Shown piece after piece: positions 7,824-18,362 of a DNA stretch of 64,000 nt. Numbering within the stretch: position 1 is the first letter of the stretch; every line of letters begins with the position of its first letter. Made by a program: the position numbers and the translations under genes. The DNA is from an uncultured Adlercreutzia sp. (GTDB lineage: Bacteria > Actinomycetota > Coriobacteriia > Coriobacteriales > Eggerthellaceae), in assembly GCF_958431955.1 (NCBI RefSeq), contig NZ_CAUASN010000003.1, positions 59,642 to 123,641 on the forward strand, read 5' to 3'. The notes beneath the pieces are model-generated. The model made no database searches and was not told the origin of the DNA. It was given only the letters and a program-made list of their open reading frames with translations.

Positions 7824-9689
7824 CTAGGCCAGCGCGTAGGTGGCGGCGTTGGTGCCGGCGTTGCGGCCGAAGGTCATGCAGTCGGCGATGGCGTTGCCGC
7901 CCAGGCGGTTGGAGCCGTGGATGCCGCCCGTGACCTCGCCGGCGGCGTACAGGCCGGGGACGACCTCGCCGTCGGCCGAGACGGCCTCGGACTCGACGTT
8001 CACGTGGATGCCGCCCATGGTGTGGTGCACGGTGGGCACCTTGCGGCAGGCGTACCAGGGGCCGTCCACCATCTCGGCGTCGGCGGTGTTGTCGGCCACG
8101 AAGCCGAACTCGTCCTCGGCGCCGCCCACCACGGCGTTGTAGGCGTCGATGGAGGCCTGCAGGTTCGCGGCGTCCACATCCATGGCGGCCGCCAGGTCCT
8201 CAACCGTCTCGCCCGTCACGATGTGGCCGAGCGCCAGCATGTTGTTGATCGTGGCGCCGTTGTCGTCGGGCTCGTCGGGGTCGGGGTAGCGCAGGGTGTT
8301 CACGACGACCCAGTAGGTGCCGTCGGGCTGGGCGAAGATGTTCTTGCACAGCACGTCGCGCTCGGCGCCCTCGTTCACGAAGCGCTTGCCGTCGGTGTTC
8401 ACGAAGATGCGGTTACGGCCGGAGGTGCGGATGTCTTCCATGAGGCCTGTGCCCGGAGTGCCGCAGGGATGCAGCTGGATGTCGGACAGGCCGATAAGCT
8501 CGGCGCCGGCGCCCTCGGCGAGCGCGAGGCCCTCGCCCTGGGCGCAGGGCTTGATGTTGGTGCATCCGATGGAGTCGTCGAGCACGACTTCCTTCCACAC
8601 GCCGTCGTTGACGGACTGGCGGTACTCCACGTTGGCGCCGAAGCCGCCGGTGGCGATGATGGTGGCCGGGGCGTTCACCGTCACCTCGTCGCCGCCGTCG
8701 TAGAGCGCCTTCACGCCCACGACCGCGCCGGCGTCGTCGGTGATGAGCTCGGTGGCCTGCATGTCGTTCAAAAGCGTGATCTTGTCGGCGTTGTCATCGA
8801 TGAACTGCTGGAACGAGCGGATGTAGGTGTTGCCCGAGGGGGTGGCGGGGTAGTGGCTGCGCTGGCCGAGGGAGCCGGTGGCGCTGCCGCACTCGTCCTT
8901 GAACTCCACGCCCAGGCTCTCCAGCCAGTGGACGGAGTCGAGGGCGTTGTCGGTCAGATAGTGCACCAGCTCCGGGGTGCCCTGCTCGTGGCCGCCCTTG
9001 ATGGTGGTGTCGTAGAAGGTCTCGATGGAGTCCTCGATGCCCTGCTTCTCCTGGCGCTCCGGGTCCACGGCGTTCAGCGCGCCCTCGGACACGTTGGTGG
9101 AGCCGCCGGTGATGCCGCACTTCTCCAGCACGATGACGTTCGCGCCGGCCTGCACGGCCGCGATGGCCGAGGCCAGGCCCGCGCCGCCGCCGCCCACGAC
9201 GCACACGTCGGCGTCGTAGGTCTCCTCGACGGCCGGCTTCTCGGGGGCCGGGGCCTCCTCGAGCGCCTCGAGGGCACCTGCCTGCTCGGCGCACTCCTTG
9301 AGGCCCTCCTGCAGCGACATGGAGGACAAGGTGGCGCCGGTCACGGTGTCGATGTTGATGGTCTGGTTCTCCACCACCTGGTCGGAGAGGGCCTTCAGGG
9401 CATCGGCGCCCACGCCCAAGGATTCCTGGTTGCTCGCGGTGTCGATGGCGGTGATGGCGTCGTCGGAGAAGGTGACCGAGAGGGTGTAGGGCGCGTTGTG
9501 GCCGGTTACCTCGGCGGTGTAGGTGCCGGCCTTCCAGCCGCCGGCGGCGCTCTCGGCTCCGGTGTGCGGGGCACAGCTGGTCAGGCCGAAGCTGGCCAGG
9601 CCGCCCCAGATGCCGAGCACGGCGGCACCCTTGCAGAAGGTACGGCGGGAAATGCCGTTCGCCGGGATAGAAGTAGATGTGCGGGTCAT
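7824..9689 (-). CDS. Tat-exported FAD/FMN-binding reductase (fumarate reductase-like flavoprotein)
   Basis: A 621-residue protein with three parts. The N-terminus is a Tat signal (SRRTFCKGA) ending in a possible lipobox before C39. Residues about 50-135 form an FMN-binding domain with the covalent flavinylation motif TGAT. The remainder is a FAD-binding-2 domain (VVGGGGAGLASAIAA). The fumarate-reductase active-site signatures are recognisable as RFVNEGAERD, HTMGGIHV and GSNRLGGNAI. Relatives reduce fumarate, urocanate, acrylates or dietary compounds outside the membrane, with electrons from quinol-linked cytochromes. The acceptor here is unknown. The ribosome-binding site is AAAGGAGG. tatA lies 20 kb away. 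Confidence 0.9.
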   Translation of the reverse strand: MTRTSTSIPANGISRRTFCKGAAVLGIWGGLASFGLTSCAPHTGAESAAGGWKAGTYTAEVTGHNAPYTLSVTFSDDAITAIDTASNQESLGVGADALKALSDQVVENQTINIDTVTGATLSSMSLQEGLKECAEQAGALEALEEAPAPEKPAVEETYDADVCVVGGGGAGLASAIAAVQAGANVIVLEKCGITGGSTNVSEGALNAVDPERQEKQGIEDSIETFYDTTIKGGHEQGTPELVHYLTDNALDSVHWLESLGVEFKDECGSATGSLGQRSHYPATPSGNTYIRSFQQFIDDNADKITLLNDMQATELITDDAGAVVGVKALYDGGDEVTVNAPATIIATGGFGANVEYRQSVNDGVWKEVVLDDSIGCTNIKPCAQGEGLALAEGAGAELIGLSDIQLHPCGTPGTGLMEDIRTSGRNRIFVNTDGKRFVNEGAERDVLCKNIFAQPDGTYWVVVNTLRYPDPDEPDDNGATINNMLALGHIVTGETVEDLAAAMDVDAANLQASIDAYNAVVGGAEDEFGFVADNTADAEMVDGPWYACRKVPTVHHTMGGIHVNVESEAVSADGEVVPGLYAAGEVTGGIHGSNRLGGNAIADCMTFGRNAGTNAATYALA

Positions 9690-9895
9690 GATTTGCCTCC
9701 TTTACTGGCACTGCGGGACAAGGCAAGGGGAGAGTCGCTCGGCCAGCCGGAATTGGCATTGCCTCTACACCAAGGGCTCTGGCGATTACCTTGCCCTGAC
9801 TTTAGTGCGCTGGAGGGCAGTAACGCTGCGTCAACTGGTCACTGTTGTTCATGTGCATATTGTGTGTTGACGATTTGAAACTTATGTTAAGGAAA

Positions 9896-9918
9896 GCGGA
9901 GGCCGCGAGGGCCTCCGC
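9896..9918 (-). terminator. Weak terminator hairpin after the symporter gene
   Basis: GCGGAGGCC pairs with GGCCTCCGC around a 5-base loop, 8 bases past the symporter stop. On the minus strand it is followed by TTTCCTTAA, a poor U-tract. Confidence 0.5.
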
Positions 9919-9925
9919 CAAGGGA

Positions 9926-11479
9926 CTATTCGGGGAAGAAGACGTCCATGCGCGCGTTTTTCCGCTGCTTGCCGATGAGGCTGCCGATGAGCATGAGAAC
10001 CCCGGCCACGCCGATGCCAATGACGATCTGGTGCAGGTCGGTCACCCTCACGCCCAGCGCCATGGTGACGCAGTAGGCTGCCGTTCCGCCCACGAGCGAC
10101 CACAGGGCGCCCATGGAGTTCGCCTGCTTCCAGAACAGGCCGCAGACCAGCACGAAGAAGAAGGCCGTCTCCAAGCCGCCGAAGGCGAACATGTTGATCT
10201 TCCAGATGACATCGGGGGGCACGACGGCCAGCACGAACACGCCGGCACCCACCACGAGGGTCACCAGCTGGCTCCAGAAGGCCACCTTGCGCTCGTTGGG
10301 GGCGATGCCGCGGCTGGCGCAGGCCTGGAGGCACAGGTCCTTGATGATGGCCGACGACGAGGAGATGAGCAGCGACGACACCGTGGAGATGGAGGCGGCC
10401 ACCGGGCCTATGATGGCGATGCCCGCAAGCACCGGGGGCAGCGAGGAGACCACGGCGGTGGGGATGATGTTGTCCACGCTGTTGCCGTAGGCCGCGATGT
10501 CCTCGGTGAGCACGCCGGCGGCCAGCACGCCCAAGGTGGTGACGCCGATCATCATGGCACCGATGATGACAGTGCCCCAGATCATGGCGCGGTGCAGCGA
10601 CTTGGTGTCCTTGTAGCCCATGGTGCGCACCACCGACTGGGGCAGCACGAAGGTGAACACGCCCACGAGCAGCCACTGGCTCACGTAGAGCGAGGGGGGC
10701 ATGGCGCCTCCGGAGAAGGGCTCGAGCATCTCGGGGCTCTTCACGGCCAGGGAGTGCATGATGGCCTCGTAGCCGCCGCCGGCCTCCAGGATGCCCGCCG
10801 CGAGCACGCCGATGCCCACGAGCATCATGATGCCGCAGAGCGTGTCGGTGACGGCCACGCCGCGGAAGCCGCCGATGACGGTGAACAGGATGGCGGCGAT
10901 GCCGAACAGCATGAGGCCCACGGTGTAGGAGTAGCCGGTCACGGCCTCGAAGAGCTTCGCCCCGCCGACGAACTGGGCCACCATCGTGGCAATGAAGAAC
11001 AGCACGATGACGAGGGCCGACAAGTTGGCGAGCAGGTTCGACCCGTAGCGGGCGCGCACGACGTCCACCACGGTGACGGCGTCGATCTTGCGGGCGATGA
11101 GCGCCATCTTCTTGCCGAAGATACCGTAGAGCAGCACGAGGGCCGTCACCTGCACGACGGCCATGTACACCCAGCCGAAGCCGATCTCCCAGGCCTGGCC
11201 CGGGCCGCCCACGAACGAGCTCACCGACCCGTAGGTGGCGATGGTGGTCATGGCCAGCACGAAGCCGCCGAGGGCGCGGTTTCCGATGAAGTAGCGGTTC
11301 ACGAAGGTGCCGCCGCGGGCCCGGCTGCGGGCGCGCACGACGATGGAGGTGATGAGGGCCACCAGCAGGAAGACGCCCAGGGGCGCCAGGGGCGCGAGCG
11401 CCTCGATGGCGGCGGGGTCGGCGAGGGTGCCGAGGTCGGGCAGCGAGGCGAAGATGGCGCTCAGGTCGAAGTTATCCAC
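9926..11479 (-). CDS. panF: Sodium:solute symporter, PanF-like (pantothenate)
   Basis: A 517-residue polytopic member of the SSS family with about 13 predicted membrane helices. It can be followed along E. coli PanF: FVNRYFIGNRALGGFVLAMT, the SSFVGGPG segment, FVGGAKLFEAVTG, a GGFRGVAVTDT block and AFGGLETAFF. The likely role is Na+-driven uptake of pantothenate, though a related carboxylate cannot be excluded. It starts with GTG behind GAGGAGG and overlaps the upstream DUF997 gene by 8 bp, the same partnership as yhdT-panF in enterobacteria. Confidence 0.82.
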   Translation of the reverse strand: MDNFDLSAIFASLPDLGTLADPAAIEALAPLAPLGVFLLVALITSIVVRARSRARGGTFVNRYFIGNRALGGFVLAMTTIATYGSVSSFVGGPGQAWEIGFGWVYMAVVQVTALVLLYGIFGKKMALIARKIDAVTVVDVVRARYGSNLLANLSALVIVLFFIATMVAQFVGGAKLFEAVTGYSYTVGLMLFGIAAILFTVIGGFRGVAVTDTLCGIMMLVGIGVLAAGILEAGGGYEAIMHSLAVKSPEMLEPFSGGAMPPSLYVSQWLLVGVFTFVLPQSVVRTMGYKDTKSLHRAMIWGTVIIGAMMIGVTTLGVLAAGVLTEDIAAYGNSVDNIIPTAVVSSLPPVLAGIAIIGPVAASISTVSSLLISSSSAIIKDLCLQACASRGIAPNERKVAFWSQLVTLVVGAGVFVLAVVPPDVIWKINMFAFGGLETAFFFVLVCGLFWKQANSMGALWSLVGGTAAYCVTMALGVRVTDLHQIVIGIGVAGVLMLIGSLIGKQRKNARMDVFFPE

Positions 11480-11885
11480 GGAAGGCCTCCTCGGTCATCG
11501 TCGGGGCGGTGCGGCCGGGGACGCCGGCGGCGGGAGCCGCGGGGGACGCGGGAGTTGCAGGGGCCGCCGCGCCGGGGCGGACAACGCCGGCATCGGCTGC
11601 CGGGGCAGCGGGCGCGGGCTCCTCGTCATCGTCGTCGAGGCTGAAGTTCGCGAACACGCCGCATCCGAGCACGAGGGAGGCGAGCACCGCCATGAGCCAG
11701 GTACCGATGCAGCCCCCGATGATCCAGACGGGGGTGGAGAACACGCGGATGTCGCTGTCGGCCAGGCCGATGCCCCAGGACAGCCAGGTGACCGCGATGA
11801 TGACGACCGCTGCCACCGTGGCGACGGCCTCCCGGTTCGCCTGTCTCATCTTGGCGGCGTAGGTGGTGAACTTTCTCTTGCCCAT
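11472..11885 (-). CDS. DUF997 (YhdT-like) small membrane protein
   Basis: A 137-residue protein with two hydrophobic segments (VAAVVIIAVTWLSWGIGL and a second around IIGGCIGTWLMAVLASLVLG), an acidic SLDDDDEE stretch, then an Ala/Pro-rich cytoplasmic tail longer than in YhdT. The family is found almost only next to PanF-type symporters, probably as an accessory subunit; its function is not established. The start MGKRKFTTY at 11885 was preferred over an in-frame ATG at 11948, which would run through the thrS terminator. Confidence 0.72.
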   Translation of the reverse strand: MGKRKFTTYAAKMRQANREAVATVAAVVIIAVTWLSWGIGLADSDIRVFSTPVWIIGGCIGTWLMAVLASLVLGCGVFANFSLDDDDEEPAPAAPAADAGVVRPGAAAPATPASPAAPAAGVPGRTAPTMTEEAFRG

Positions 11886-11900
11886 GGCATTCCTCTCACG

Positions 11901-11936
11901 AAAAATGGCACCGAGGGCAGTGTACCCTCGGTGCCA
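11901..11936 (-). terminator. Terminator of thrS
   Basis: Perfect 12-bp stem TGGCACCGAGGG/CCCTCGGTGCCA with a 7-base loop. On the minus strand it is followed by TTTTT. Confidence 0.88.
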
Positions 11937-11975
11937 CGACCTCGGCAACGGAAACGGCGAGAATCTGGTAAGTGA

Positions 11976-13895
<1,920 letters not shown>

Positions 13896-14004
13896 ACTGG
13901 TTCCTTTCCGGCGCCGGGTGCAGACAGAGCACCTGCGCCTTTCCGCCCGGGCGTTGACTACCGGGGCGACTGACATGGCGGCCGGCATGTCCGGCCCTTC
14001 CTTA

Positions 14005-14032
14005 TTAAAACAGAGCCGCCGGGGCAGCTCTG
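14005..14032 (-). terminator. Terminator of the zinc-ribbon gene
   Basis: CAGAGCTGCC pairs with GGCGGCTCTG (one G-U) and is followed on the minus strand by TTTTAATAA. It lies between the zinc-ribbon gene and thrS, so thrS needs its own promoter or readthrough. Confidence 0.75.
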
Positions 14033-14109
14033 CTCTAATCGTAAAACAATGGGGAAACAAAACAAGCTGTCTCCCGATCCCGATGACGCGGTGTCGCGCG
14101 GCGGGGCGG

Positions 14110-14634
14110 CTACTTCTTCTGGGAAGCGGAGCCTGAGCCTGACCGCGAGGAGCGGTTGCCGCCCGAGCGGCGGGACCGGCCGTTCGAGGAGGGGGCGGGG
14201 GAGGAGGAGCCCACGGGGGTGGCGCAGTAGGGGCACACCGTCCAGGAGGGCTCGAGCGCGTGGTTGCAGCGCATGCAGAGGTTCTTCAGCTGGGTGTGGC
14301 AGTTCGGGCACAGCACGAAGTCGGCCTCCACGGGGTACCCGCACGCGGCGCACTCGCCGTACTTCATGAGCTGGCGCTGCTTCAGCGCGATCTCCAGCTC
14401 CTGCTCGTCGCGGTCGAGCTGCAGCAGCGGGGGGCGCAGAAGACAGTAGGCGATGACACCGAGGACCGGAACGAGGGCCACGACGGCCCAGATGTACCAC
14501 ATGGTGCCGCGCAGGTAGGCGTCGCGCACCACCCAGACGATGGAGAGCACGTACAGGATGACCAGGAGCACCAGCACGACGGTAAACGCAGCTTGCAGCT
14601 CCGGGGTCCAAAGCTGGGACAAAAGCTCGCTCAT
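14110..14634 (-). CDS. Membrane protein with double zinc ribbon
   Basis: A 174-residue protein. Two membrane helices lie at about residues 14-37 and 45-66. They are followed by a charged linker, then two CxxC...CxxC zinc ribbons (CAACGYP..CPNC and CMRCN..CPYC), and a Ser/Arg/Gly-rich tail. Such proteins are usually of unknown function; the ribbons point to the cytoplasm and probably bind protein or nucleic acid. The start has GAAGAAGAGG upstream. A TATACT hexamer about 100 bp upstream could be its -10 element. It is not in an operon with thrS, given the terminator between them. Confidence 0.72.
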   Translation of the reverse strand: MSELLSQLWTPELQAAFTVVLVLLVILYVLSIVWVVRDAYLRGTMWYIWAVVALVPVLGVIAYCLLRPPLLQLDRDEQELEIALKQRQLMKYGECAACGYPVEADFVLCPNCHTQLKNLCMRCNHALEPSWTVCPYCATPVGSSSPAPSSNGRSRRSGGNRSSRSGSGSASQKK

Positions 14635-14823
14635 GAAAACCTCTTCTTCGCATTTGCGGGGGCGCGCTGCCTCGCGGCGCAGGCGTGCCCGATACCATGA
14701 CTCGGATCATCGCGTTCGATGACACGGGCACATAGTATAGCAAAAAAGCAGACGCGCGCCCGATGGCTGCACGAATGCACCGCATATCCCGCTATCGGCG
14801 CGTCGTCGGAGGCGAGGCGTGCC

Positions 14824-16215
14824 CTATCGCCCGTCGTCGTCGGCCTCGGGCGCGACAGGGCAGACGCCGCCGGGGCAGCGCTGGGTCAGGTCGAAGGAGG
14901 CGAGTTGACCGGTGCCCTCGGCCTTGCGGCGCGCCTTCAGCTGGCGGTGCAGGTCCCGCTCCTGGCGGTGGTGCTCGGCCAGGATATGCGCGGCGGCCCG
15001 GGGGCGCTCGCGGATCTCGCGGAAGGCCCGGCCCAGGTCGGCGTTCACCGAGCGGGCGGTGACGGAGGCCAGAAGCGGCATGATGAACACGGTGATGCCG
15101 CCGGCGGCCACGAGGACGCTGGCCGTGGACTGGTCCATGGCCCCGGCTGCCACGGCCACGGTGGTTACCGCCACGATGATGGGCAGGGCCGTGGTGCAGT
15201 AGAAGGCCACGGTGAGGCGCTCGGGCACCGTCATGTCGCGCGAGTCGCGCCCGAGGGACAGCGACACGAAGATGGGCAGCGCGCGCACGAACAGCAAAAG
15301 CGCGATGAACATGAGCAGAAGCCCCGGGTTGGCCGTGACGGCTCGCATGTCGATCTTCGCGCCCGATATGACGAAGAACAGCGGGATGAAGAAGCCGTAG
15401 GCCATGGCCGAGTGCTTCATCTCCAGGGTGGGGTTGCCCTCGGGGATGAGATAGCGCATGATGAAGCCGGCGGCGAAGGCGCCCAGCACGATATCGAGAT
15501 CGAACAGGGCCGAGATGGCCGTGAGCCCGACGAGCAGCAGGTTCACCGTGCGCACGAGCATCTGCGCGTTGGTGTTGGCGTTCTCTATGACGAAGCGGAA
15601 CAGCCAGCTGCCCACGCGGCGCGCGTGCTTGGGCAGCACCGCTGCCGCGAGCGCGATGGCGATGAAGGCCAGAAGGATGAGCATGGTCTCCCACTTCGCC
15701 CGCGTGGAGAGCAGAAGCGTCATGGCCAGCACGGGCAGAAGCTCGCCCCAGGTGCCGTAGGCCAAGATCTCGGTGCCGATGCGCGTGTCCATGAGGCCGC
15801 GCTCCTGCAGGATGGGCAGAAGCGTGCCGAGCGCGGTGGTGGTCAGCGCGATGGCCACGGCCATGCCGTCCACCGAGAACACCGAGAACGACGGCCACGC
15901 CACCACCACGAGAAAGGCGATGGCGAAGGTGATGAACCACGTGGCCGCCCCGCGCTTGCCCTCAGAGCCTGTGAGGTTCTTCGGGCTGATCTCGTAGCCG
16001 GCCAGAAGGAACAGGAAGGCCAGGCCCAGATCGGACAGGAGCGCGGTGGCATCGGTCACGTGCACGATGTTCAGCAGGTGCGGGCCGGTAAGGGCGCCGG
16101 CGGCCAGCAGAAGCACGGTCTCGGGGACCGCCTTGTTGGGGATGAGCTTGCAGATAATGGGGCAGACAAACGCGATGAGTGCGATGATCGCGAGGGATAC
16201 GAGGTCGGTTACCAT
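14824..16215 (-). CDS. Cation:proton antiporter (CPA2, KefB/NapA-like)
   Basis: A 463-residue protein with about 12-13 hydrophobic segments from the N-terminus to about residue 395, then a charged basic cytoplasmic tail ending in a possible Cys cluster (RCPGGVCP). The pattern GYEISPKNL, ALGTLLPILQERGL and LGAFAAGFIM is typical of CPA2 Na+/H+ or K+/H+ exchangers. No TrkA-N or other regulatory domain is attached. It begins with ATG behind CTAGGAGAAG. It is divergent from trxA. The ion specificity cannot be read. Confidence 0.85.
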   Translation of the reverse strand: MVTDLVSLAIIALIAFVCPIICKLIPNKAVPETVLLLAAGALTGPHLLNIVHVTDATALLSDLGLAFLFLLAGYEISPKNLTGSEGKRGAATWFITFAIAFLVVVAWPSFSVFSVDGMAVAIALTTTALGTLLPILQERGLMDTRIGTEILAYGTWGELLPVLAMTLLLSTRAKWETMLILLAFIAIALAAAVLPKHARRVGSWLFRFVIENANTNAQMLVRTVNLLLVGLTAISALFDLDIVLGAFAAGFIMRYLIPEGNPTLEMKHSAMAYGFFIPLFFVISGAKIDMRAVTANPGLLLMFIALLLFVRALPIFVSLSLGRDSRDMTVPERLTVAFYCTTALPIIVAVTTVAVAAGAMDQSTASVLVAAGGITVFIMPLLASVTARSVNADLGRAFREIRERPRAAAHILAEHHRQERDLHRQLKARRKAEGTGQLASFDLTQRCPGGVCPVAPEADDDGR

Positions 16216-16450
16216 GATCTTCTCCTAGAGCGCGCCCGGCGGCCGGATGCATACGTGAACACCCTGCATGATACCCCCTCCCGCGTCCTTGCGGGCGAAC
16301 GGGCGCTGTCGGCGACGGCACAATTTTGTGTCAAACGATCAACAATCGGATTCGCGTGCGCCGTCTCCGAGAGGCCGCGCTACAATTTGCGGGAGTTTCA
16401 GGAAGGGGCCTGCGCCGCGGCGCGCCCCGCGTACCTTCTAGGAGGTTCTT

Positions 16451-16759
16451 ATGGCAGAGGTAATCAAGTCCGCCGACGAGTTCGAGGCCAAGGTGCTCAA
16501 AGCGCAGGGCCCGGTTCTCGTGGACTTCTTCGCCACCTGGTGCGGCCCGTGCCGCATGGTGGCGCCCGTGATCGACGAGATCGCCGCCGAGAAGGCCGGC
16601 GAGGTGTCCGTCTACAAGGTGGACATCGACCAGAGCCCTGATCTGGCCTTCAAGTACCAGGTCTCCAGCGTGCCCACCCTCATCGTGTTCGAGAACGGCC
16701 AGGTGAAAAACGAGCGCCTCGGCGCCCAGCCCAAGCAGAACATCCTGGCCATGCTGTAG
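16451..16759 (+). CDS. trxA: Thioredoxin
   Basis: A 102-residue classical thioredoxin. The active site WCGPC is at residues 30-34 within FFATWCGPCRM, and the cis-proline is in SSVPTL (P77). It reduces protein disulfides in the cytoplasm with electrons from the thioredoxin reductase encoded 300 bp downstream. The ribosome-binding site is TAGGAGG. A TACAAT hexamer at 16381 is the probable -10 box. A large foldback and a terminator lie between trxA and trxB, so co-transcription is uncertain. Confidence 0.95.
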   Translation: MAEVIKSADEFEAKVLKAQGPVLVDFFATWCGPCRMVAPVIDEIAAEKAGEVSVYKVDIDQSPDLAFKYQVSSVPTLIVFENGQVKNERLGAQPKQNILAML

Positions 16760-16770
16760 GGTTCTCCCAA

Positions 16771-16959
16771 CTCGGGAGGACTCGCGTTCGCAGCCGACTT
16801 CGCGCTGGTCCCGCTGCGAACGCGGCTGCAGAAGCAGAGAGGACGACGCGCGCGGGTCGGTACGATCCCCGCATCGCTGCCGCTGAAGTGGAATCTGCTT
16901 CTTAACGGCCGCGTTCTCCGCGGGGCGTTCAGACGTCTGCGAACGCGAGCCCTCCCGAG
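16771..16959. repeat. 189-bp foldback element between trxA and trxB
   Basis: The outer arms (16771-16793 and 16937-16959) are 23 nt long and complementary at 22 positions; each contains CTCGCGTTCGCAG or its complement. Inside, GAACGCGGC (16818-16826) pairs with GCCGCGTTC (16908-16916), and AGAAGCAG (16830-16837) pairs with CTGCTTCT (16895-16902). The whole interval can thus fold into one long, branched hairpin. No reading frame is present. It could be a mobile palindromic (MITE-like) repeat or a structured 3'-UTR RNA. Confidence 0.7.
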
Positions 16960-17017
16960 CTTCGGGCGCTACGTCCCGAGGGAGCGTGGAAGAGGCAGAA
17001 GCATAAAGATGAGAACA

Positions 17018-17042
17018 GGGGCGACCTTCCGGTCGCCCTTTT
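17018..17042 (+). terminator. Terminator just upstream of trxB
   Basis: GGGCGACC pairs with GGTCGCCC around TTCC, followed by TTTT, ending 17 bases before the trxB start codon. It probably ends trxA transcription, but its position inside the trxB leader would also allow attenuation. Confidence 0.72.
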
Positions 17043-17059
17043 CCGAAAGGGGAGTATTT

Positions 17060-18013
17060 ATGGCAGGACAGACTGAGACCGCAGGGCATGAAGTGCTGGA
17101 TGTGGCTATCATCGGCGCCGGGCCGGCGGGGCTCACGGCGGCGCTGTACGCCTCGCGGGCGGGGCTTTCCTGCGCCATGTTCGAGATGCTCTCGCCCGGC
17201 GGCCAGTGCGCCCAGACCGAGCACTTGGAGAACTACCCGGGCTACACGCGCTCCACGAGCGGCTTCGAGCTTTCCATGGACATGTACGACCAGGCGTCCT
17301 CCTTCGGTGCGGGCACTATCTCCGAGGAGGTGACAGCGGTCGACTTCTCCGCCGAGCCGAACAAGCTGACCACGCCCTTCGGCACCTATTTCGCCCGCAC
17401 GGTCATTGTGGCCACGGGCGCGAAGGCGGCCCAGCTGGGGCTGCCCCGGGAAGAGGAGCTGCGCGGGCGGGGCGTGTCCTACTGCGCCACGTGCGACGGC
17501 AACTTCTTCCGCGATAAGGACGTGGCGGTCATCGGCGGCGGCAACACGGCGGCGGCCGATGTCATCTACCTGGCGCGCATCTGCCGCAAGGTGTATCTGG
17601 TGCACCGCCGCGACAAGCTGCGGGCCACGGCCATCTACCACCAGCGCCTGGCCGAGCTCGATAACGTGGAGATGTGCTGGGACAGCGTGGCCGAGGAGTT
17701 CCTCACCGAAGGCGAGGAGCGGCCCCGCGTGAGCGGCCTGCGCATCCGCAACGTGAAGACCGATGAGGTGCGCGACCTGGACGTGTCGGCCGTGTTCATC
17801 GCCGTGGGCATGCGGCCCAACACCGAGTTTCTGGGCGGGGCGCTCGCGTTGGACGCGGGCGGCTACATCATCGCCGACGGCTCGGGCCGCACCGCCACCG
17901 CCGACGTGTTCGCGGCGGGGGACGTGCGAAGCAAGGAGCTGCGCCAGGTGGTGACCGCCGTGGCCGACGGCGCCAACGCCGCCGAGAGCGCCGCCGACTT
18001 CCTGAACGCGTAG
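17060..18013 (+). CDS. trxB: Thioredoxin reductase
   Basis: A 317-residue FAD/NADPH enzyme that reduces thioredoxin. FAD motif GAGPAGLTAALYASRAG at residues 19-35, redox-active CATC at 142-145, NADPH motif GGGNTAAADV, and the C-terminal FAD signature AAGDVRSKELRQVVTA. The start MAGQTETAG follows GAAAGGGGAG; an upstream ATG at 17009 would place the terminator inside the gene. Length and motifs are standard for the low-molecular-weight bacterial enzyme. Confidence 0.95.
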   Translation: MAGQTETAGHEVLDVAIIGAGPAGLTAALYASRAGLSCAMFEMLSPGGQCAQTEHLENYPGYTRSTSGFELSMDMYDQASSFGAGTISEEVTAVDFSAEPNKLTTPFGTYFARTVIVATGAKAAQLGLPREEELRGRGVSYCATCDGNFFRDKDVAVIGGGNTAAADVIYLARICRKVYLVHRRDKLRATAIYHQRLAELDNVEMCWDSVAEEFLTEGEERPRVSGLRIRNVKTDEVRDLDVSAVFIAVGMRPNTEFLGGALALDAGGYIIADGSGRTATADVFAAGDVRSKELRQVVTAVADGANAAESAADFLNA

Positions 18014-18362
18014 GGGGCGACGTCTGCCGCGCTGCGGGGAATTTCCCCATAATGGGCAAGTTTTGCCTGATTTCCAACAGGCGCGCGGCGCTTGGGGCTT
18101 GCGGTCACCTGTCTGCGGCATGTTTCGGCTGTTTTCCAACGTTCCGATGCCCTGCAAGGCCTCGCAATGCGGCGGCCGTGTTGGAAATCGAGGAAAACTT
18201 GCCAACAGCGAAGGATCGCGCGGCTCCAGGGAAGGCGCCCGCGGGCGCCCGCACCCTGTTCTTTTGCCGAAGGGCGCGGCGCGCGGGATGCCTTCTGCTA
18301 GAATGTAGCGTTGCGCCTGCGGGCGCCGTTGAACCTACCCGTTTCACGCAAAGGACGCACCC
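18014..18362. other. Non-coding interval with a 149-bp foldback upstream of prfA
   Basis: GGCAAGTTTT (18055-18064) pairs with AAAACTTGCC (18194-18203), and GATTTCCAACA (18069-18079) pairs with TGTTGGAAATC (18179-18189). The two stems are separated by a symmetric 4x4 internal loop. The 99-nt interior contains a further hairpin (GGCAT..CGG with CCGATGCC) and another TTTTCCAAC. The sequence after 18203 shows no further clear element. Short reading frames here lack coding character. Confidence 0.68.

Noticed and set aside
13896..14109. T-box upstream of thrS
   Set aside because: The AGTA and TGGNACCGCG motifs are missing, and the only hairpin is the terminator of the preceding gene.
16771..16959. 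Insertion sequence between trxA and trxB
   Set aside because: The arms look like terminal inverted repeats, but the interior is too short for a transposase and has no open frame.
17009..17059. Longer TrxB N-terminus
   Set aside because: The extension would be encoded by the terminator stem and lacks homology to thioredoxin reductases.
18063..18308. Small proteins in the trxB-prfA gap
   Set aside because: Three overlapping frames of similar length with no homology; they come from the foldback DNA.
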